A DNA stretch of 64,000 nucleotides from Brevibacillus parabrevis (GTDB lineage Bacteria > Bacillota > Bacilli > Brevibacillales > Brevibacillaceae), in contig NZ_RHHV01000009.1 in NCBI RefSeq assembly GCF_003710905.1, positions 62,001 through 126,000 of the forward strand, given 5' to 3'. The translations under genes and the position numbers were made by a program. Positions 62,137-64,000 of this stretch are shown piece after piece. The notes beneath the pieces were generated by a model. It worked only from the letters and a program-made list of their open reading frames with translations. It was not told where the DNA came from and made no database searches. Each line of letters starts with the position of its first letter. The stretch's first letter is position 1.

Positions 62137-62820
62137 ATGACAACACTGTACATCACGCCAAAGGCATGGAGGCAGATCGAGCAGGCTGTACGAAAAAAAC
62201 CCTCGGTGGAAACAGGAGGGGTAATGATGGGGTATCCGCTCGGTGATGAAAAGTGGGTCGTGACATTTGCCAGCGACCCTGGGCCACGAGCGATTCACCA
62301 GCCCAATTCGATCTTTTTCGACGATGACTATCTCAAACGGCTCGTTCGCAAAATGAGCAGAAACAGCCAGTCGCAATACATCGGGGATTGGCACAGCCAC
62401 ACGATCAAGCGCCTGTCTCCAAGCAAAGGAGACAAACGGACGATCTGGACAAAAGCTTCGCAATCCATGTACATGTCTTCCTCGCCGCTCATGCTGATTG
62501 TCGGGCTGGGCAAGCGCAACCAGCTTCAGGCGCGCGGCTTCATTCTCGGGAATACGCTCCAGGAGGTCGGGAAGATCGAGCTGTATAATCGGCAAGTTCA
62601 TCGACCGCACGCCGAAAAAGCTCCAGTGCCTGGTTCTTCCCCCAGCTTGGCTGGTTCTCTGATACGACACAGATCGCAAAGCGCGGTTGTTCCAAAGGAG
62701 CGTAACCGACGAACCAAAGGTGATTTTTGGCATCGGTTGTACTCCCTGTCTGCGCGGTCCCGCTCTTCCCGGCCACCTGCCAGGAAGAGTTCAGCAGCAT
62801 CTGGCCGGTCCCATCTGTGA
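62137..62820 (+). CDS. JAMM/MPN (JAB) metalloprotease-like protein overlapping the convergent PBP gene
   Basis: 227 residues. The zinc motif His-Ser-His in GDWHSH with downstream SPSKGD (Ser-x-x-Asp) and a Glu in KPSVETGGVMMG are the JAMM features, all inside the first ~115 residues. The domain seems complete by about residue 155. The remaining ~75 residues are Arg/Ser/Pro-rich and lie antisense to the PBP gene, so they may be a read-through tail. GGAGGG supports ATG at 62137. Function may be deubiquitinase-like hydrolysis or cleavage of a small protein; no partner is seen. Confidence 0.78.
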   Translation: MTTLYITPKAWRQIEQAVRKKPSVETGGVMMGYPLGDEKWVVTFASDPGPRAIHQPNSIFFDDDYLKRLVRKMSRNSQSQYIGDWHSHTIKRLSPSKGDKRTIWTKASQSMYMSSSPLMLIVGLGKRNQLQARGFILGNTLQEVGKIELYNRQVHRPHAEKAPVPGSSPSLAGSLIRHRSQSAVVPKERNRRTKGDFWHRLYSLSARSRSSRPPARKSSAASGRSHL

Positions 62821-64000
62821 CGACCTTGCGCATCATTTTTCGCAGCTTGCTGGCTGTCACGTAGTCGATGCCGTCGGCTGCAAGCTTTTGCTCCGGAAAC
62901 GAGTAAAAAGACTGACCGTTCCGGTAGGCGATTTCCTTGACCAGACGCGCCTGCGCGGGTTCACCTCCGCGCAGGATCGTCACCATCAAATTCGCTGCCT
63001 GCAACGGCGTTATCCGCACATCGCGCTGGCCGATGGCGCTTTGGATCAGCACGCCTTCGTCATTGTGGGACACGCCCTCGGCAAATACACGCCCGCTTTC
63101 TTCGCCGTCGAGCTGCTTGAAACCATCGAGCTTGAACAAGTGGGCCGTGGCGTGCCCAACCTCTGTCGTCAAGCCCAGCCGGCGGGCGTATTCTGCAAGC
63201 TTTTCCCCGCCGACCCTTTTCGCAATCTCGGCAAAAGCGATATTGCACGACTGCGCATACGCCTCTTCCAACGTGACGCTGCCGTGCCCCTCTTTTTTCC
63301 AGCAAGAAAAATGGTACTTGCCATACTCTCCGCTGCATGTAAACCGATCTGTCGGGGAAACGACGCCCTCTGCCAGAGCGGCGGCAGCGACTACCGTCTT
63401 GAAGACGGAACCTGGCGGCAACTGTTTGAACGCTCTGTTTTTCCACTCTGTCGCAAGCCCGCTCACATTCGTCTGGTCGTAGGCCGGGCGACTGACAGCC
63501 GCGATGATATCGGCATTTTGCGCATCCAGAACAATCAAGCTGCCTTCCCGAAGCCCGACCTGCTCAGCCGCTGCTTCCATGCGCCGCTGAATGTCCACAT
63601 CGAGCGTAGTGGACAACGACAGCGGATAGTATTGATTGCTTGGCTTCGTATAGCGAATATCCAGACCACGCAGCGGCTTTCCTTGACCGTCCACATAGTA
63701 GGACAAGACAGATGGCTCCACGCCTTGCAAAAAGCGGTCGAAGCTCCGCTCCAGACCAGACGCGCCCACGGTCGATTCGGCGTTCATTTTGCCGTTTGCC
63801 CATTCATCGGGATACAGGGACTCGACCATGCCGGGGTTTTTATGAATAAAGCCGATGAGGTGCTTCGCTACTTCTTCCGTGCGATAGCGCTCTGTCACCG
63901 CCAGCGCCACCACGCCCGGTATCGCCAGCGCGTTGATCTCCTCTGCCTGCTGTTTGGTTAGCTCGATCAGCTTGCCTGCGTCATTGCGCAAAAGCTGCGG
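62540..64000 (-). CDS. Class B penicillin-binding protein (transpeptidase), N-terminus outside the window
   Basis: At least 487 residues, cut at the window end. Catalytic motifs are in order: PPGSVFKT (SxxK), SCN (SxN) and GKSGTAQ (KTG type). An upstream dimerisation/pedestal segment (GASGLERSFD and YYPLSLSTTLD) marks a class B PBP, possibly the sporulation PbpI type. The gene ends tail-to-tail over 281 nt with the JAMM gene on the other strand. No terminator is seen between. Confidence 0.9.
   Translation of the reverse strand, partial: PQLLRNDAGKLIELTKQQAEEINALAIPGVVALAVTERYRTEEVAKHLIGFIHKNPGMVESLYPDEWANGKMNAESTVGASGLERSFDRFLQGVEPSVLSYYVDGQGKPLRGLDIRYTKPSNQYYPLSLSTTLDVDIQRRMEAAAEQVGLREGSLIVLDAQNADIIAAVSRPAYDQTNVSGLATEWKNRAFKQLPPGSVFKTVVAAAALAEGVVSPTDRFTCSGEYGKYHFSCWKKEGHGSVTLEEAYAQSCNIAFAEIAKRVGGEKLAEYARRLGLTTEVGHATAHLFKLDGFKQLDGEESGRVFAEGVSHNDEGVLIQSAIGQRDVRITPLQAANLMVTILRGGEPAQARLVKEIAYRNGQSFYSFPEQKLAADGIDYVTASKLRKMMRKVVTDGTGQMLLNSSWQVAGKSGTAQTGSTTDAKNHLWFVGYAPLEQPRFAICVVSENQPSWGKNQALELFRRAVDELADYTARSSRPPGAYSRE

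Noticed and set aside
1-64000. tRNA genes, CRISPR arrays, insertion sequences and prophage
   Set aside because: No cloverleaf, regular spacer array, transposase or phage structural gene was found by reading either strand.

Overview
The window reads as chromosomal DNA of an endospore-forming Bacillales, most likely Brevibacillus or a close relative. It carries sporulation genes (spoIIP, gpr, an uninterrupted sigK), a late-competence region (comEA, comEC, comER), the conserved yqeG-yqeH-aroE-yhbY-nadD-yqeK-rsfS-yqeM row, low-GC Gram-positive Shine-Dalgarno and sigma-A promoter patterns, a leucyl T-box leader, and moderate GC. The genus is an inference from gene order and protein style; no 16S gene is present. 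No rRNA, tRNA, CRISPR, insertion sequence or prophage was seen.

Layout. 1-2.3 kb: an Opp/Dpp peptide importer on the minus strand (binding protein cut by the window edge, two ATPases). 2.5-8.7 kb: spoIIP-yqxA, gpr, rpsT (plus), holA, then an ECF sigma factor with a membrane anti-sigma. 8.7-15 kb: a rearranged competence block in which comEC (minus) is separated from comEA and comER (plus) by asnB. 15.2-23.4 kb: leuS with its T-box leader and the yqeG-to-yqeM housekeeping row, all minus. 23.4-25.4 kb: a TetR regulator and an MFS exporter, each preceded by the same 26-bp palindrome. 25.5-45.5 kb: mostly single genes (dinB, peroxiredoxin, amidotransferase, a second OppA, serine hydrolase, FAD oxidoreductase, VanX-like dipeptidase, CvfC-like protein, GNATs, L,D-transpeptidase, ABC-F ATPase, sirtuin, cupin, phosphatase). 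A plus-strand thiol/copper/cytochrome-oxidase assembly group follows (bdbC-bdbD, ctaG, sco, YtkA-like lipoprotein). 45.5-50.5 kb: tandem NlpC/P60 protein, a MurF-like ligase divergent from a CapA-like protein, and a CarD regulator. 50.6-54.8 kb: a DMT-Crp-DMT operon behind a structured leader that ends in an intrinsic terminator, then a short peptide ORF embedded in a long inverted repeat, an unknown membrane protein and an unknown 283-residue protein. 54.8-58 kb: a decayed sigK-like fragment, an exported 36-residue-repeat protein, intact sigK and two DUF4183 proteins. 58-64 kb: an orphan pair of immunity-type proteins (SUKH and Imm22-like), a GNAT, an HD-GYP protein, and a JAMM-domain gene overlapping tail-to-tail with a class B penicillin-binding protein that runs off the window.

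The least explained stretches are the DMT-Crp leader plus the inverted-repeat peptide locus (52.38-52.86 kb), the comEA hairpin that pairs with its own ribosome binding site (13.25-13.32 kb), and the sigK relic (54.8-55.0 kb). These are the best candidates for something undescribed. No complete new multi-gene system was identified with confidence.
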